Assembly (NCBI GenBank): GCA_040285825.1
Contig: JAUPSS010000002.1
Coordinates: 2,480,001-2,544,000, forward strand
Length of the DNA stretch: 64,000 nucleotides
Source of the DNA: Eukaryota sp. TZLM1-RC
Taxonomy: Eukaryota > Metamonada: BaSk clade
Direction of reading: 5' to 3'
Shown: piece after piece, positions 62,694-64,000 of the stretch
Layout of the letters: every line of letters starts with the position of its first letter
Position numbering within the stretch: position 1 is the first letter of the stretch
Position numbers and translations under genes: made by a program
Notes under the pieces: model-generated
Database searches by the model: none
Told to the model about the DNA's origin: nothing
What the model saw: only the letters and a program-made list of their open reading frames with translations

Positions 62694-62801
62694 ATGGCGA
62701 ACAGCTTTTGTCAAATACTCACTGATGGCCCTGTCTCCTGGAAGCTGAACTTCTTGCGAACAATGGCTACCTTCTTTGAGTGCCTTTCTCCAAAGAAATA
62801 A
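62694..62801 (+). pseudogene. Possible N-terminal remnant of Fanzor F2
   Basis: A short frame contains ILTDGPVSWKLNFLR, close to LLADGLVSWKLNFFR in the intact F2 protein (residues about 194-208 from M1). It lies upstream of and in the same orientation as the F2 3' half. The match is short, so homology is only probable. Confidence 0.35.
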
Positions 62802-63049
62802 GCTTCACTAGTGGTGAACACGACTGCAGCCACTATTCCTGACTCTGTGCGCGCATGGTATGATCAGGGCTTGGAAATACTGTATTGCAATATATTGGTA
62901 TTGGTATTCAGCCCATTAAACAATATTGATAAGTACCAATATATTGACAATATTCTTTTCTACTTTCGAAGTCTGTTTTTAGGAAGAAACTATTAAATCT
63001 TTATAAACTACAACTAATGCTAATTATCAACATTTGTATCTTCCTCTGA

Positions 63050-63235
63050 CCAGTTTTTATCACACAGTTTACGAATAGTTGCAACATCCCACAATTCTAG
63101 ATTGTATCACAACCATAGCTGAGCTTCAAGACGATTGTTGGACAGCGAATTTCAAGTCAGTCCGATGGTTAATTTGACTCAAGAAAACAACCGTTCTACC
63201 TCAACAGACGTTGCGGAAATCCAAGTCAAATCCCT
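63050..63235 (-). mobile_element. hAT C-terminal dimerisation remnant
   Basis: The minus strand reads SATSVEVERLFS, a stop, VKLTIGLT, a stop and NSLSNNRLEAQLWL. This is the hAT E-R-L-F-S...R-N-x-L-S motif, from a different family than the element at 56439. It sits between the two F2 fragments. Confidence 0.55.
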
Positions 63236-63279
63236 GTACTTTCTATTGAGAGCTCGTCGCTGTTGTGACAAGTCACGAG

Positions 63280-63987
63280 CTCTGCTTGAAATAAGAATAA
63301 ACGGTGACTATAACGACTATGAAGGTAATAACGTAAGACGATCATTGCTAAAGCAGCAATTATATCTGAGTGCTCGAAAAGCATTGAGGAGAAACACATT
63401 TGACTTCTTTATAAGAAAACAGAAAAGATTCAGCTCCATTATCAACAAAGTGAAAAAATTTGCAAACGGTCGAGAAGTAAAGGTGTGGTTTGGCAATGGA
63501 GGTGGTGGTACATCACGTCAAAAAGTGAAAACTCCACGTAAGGCATTTCTCAAGTTGTTACAATGTTCATTTGCTAATGTGAAGATCGGAGATGAATATA
63601 TGACATCTGCAAAGGTGAACTGCTGCAAGATGCTACACCAAAAGATCTATAGAGAAGTTGATGGTGAATTTAAAGTTCACAACGCCCATTTCAGTTGTCT
63701 GGAATGTAATCAAGTTTGGTCTAGAGACATTTCTGCATCACAAAATCAGCTAGAAATTGCAATTAGTGAGTACTACTATGGAACAAGACCAGAAGCGTTC
63801 AAGAGACCACAAAGAAAATAGCTTCAAAGCTACGTATTGTTCTAGAGGAGAAATGGGCTCACTAAGATTGGTGGCCAATTATTCGAGGATTCTAGAACGT
63901 CTGTGGACGATCTCACCAAGGATGAAAGTTCTTGGAATAAGTTTGAATGATGCTTAACGAAAGTATCCATTTCAAATGAAAACCACA
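63280..63987 (+). pseudogene. Fanzor F2 copy 2, C-terminal half with tail
   Basis: From GDYNDYEGNNVRRSLLKQQ to the stop (TAG 63819-63821) the protein is nearly identical to the intact F2. It keeps Glu of IGDEYMTSAK and Asp of WSRDISASQN, but lacks RuvC-I. The upstream codons of the open frame (63135-63280) are unrelated and overlap a hAT remnant on the other strand. Conservation continues 166 bp past the stop. It cannot be an active nuclease but could still supply the tail RNA. Confidence 0.8.
63819..63987 (+). ncRNA. Fanzor F2 copy 2 tail, candidate omega-RNA
   Basis: It contains the same three hairpins as copy 1: 63819-63832, 63867-63879 and 63916-63935. The third has CCAAGGA opposite TTCTTGG, where copy 1 has CCAAGAA, so a G-T pair replaces A-T. 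Similarity ends at 63987, the presumed element end. Confidence 0.55.
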
Positions 63988-64000
63988 AATTGTTGAACAT

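Overview
This 64 kb window comes from an AT-rich nuclear genome of a unicellular eukaryote. The evidence is long intron-poor genes with ordinary stop codons, eukaryotic families (MIF4G, RING-H2, Ulp1, PR/SET, tandem saposin-B, Sel1) and AATAAA-type tails. A bacterial/archaeal-looking methyltransferase and amoebapore-like saposin domains fit a free-living or anaerobic protist, but I cannot name the lineage.

Host genes are islands in a mosaic of nested mobile elements. Left to right: a family B DNA polymerase fragment cut by a LINE tail (1-1302); a broken Fanzor (1303-3320); a 1390-aa solenoid-like gene (3380-7552); a SAM methyltransferase (9893-10474); a 2A-like/Ulp1 protease relic and a PR/SET relic (10.8-13.4 kb); LINE debris (13.4-16.1 kb); a coiled-coil gene (16349-18034); LINE debris, a solo LTR and a second Fanzor relic (19.1-20.0 kb); a two-TM poly-Q protein (20095-20688); a LINE holding an 832-bp non-autonomous LTR element (21.0-22.6 kb); RING-H2 and saposin genes (23.7-25.2 kb); a LINE holding a 7.65-kb Ty3/Gypsy element (25.5-35.8 kb); a broken gene (35.9-37.3 kb); a tRNA-like sequence (38.5 kb); a lysine-rich protein and an intact Fanzor ORF (39.4-42.2 kb); a LINE, a small coiled-coil protein and a free-standing flavodoxin-like protein (43.6-45.7 kb); a LINE; a RING-pseudokinase-Sel1 protein (48315-50246); an MIF4G protein (51809-52483); and LINE, hAT, LINE and a truncated Fanzor copy (52.5-64.0 kb).

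The most notable content is the Fanzor (eukaryotic TnpB-like, OMEGA) material. Family F1 (two degenerate copies) and family F2 (one intact ORF, one truncated copy) both keep a conserved, hairpin-forming tail beyond the stop codon, where a guide (omega) RNA is expected. The three right ends whose downstream side lies in the window each sit 44-92 bp upstream of, and in the same orientation as, a host start codon.

The LINEs form at least four related lineages, called A-D here. They lack an APE endonuclease and carry a zinc knuckle, an RT, a C/H zinc motif and a C-terminal domain with R2-like restriction-endonuclease (RLE) motifs. All gene calls come from reading translations by eye. No database search was run.
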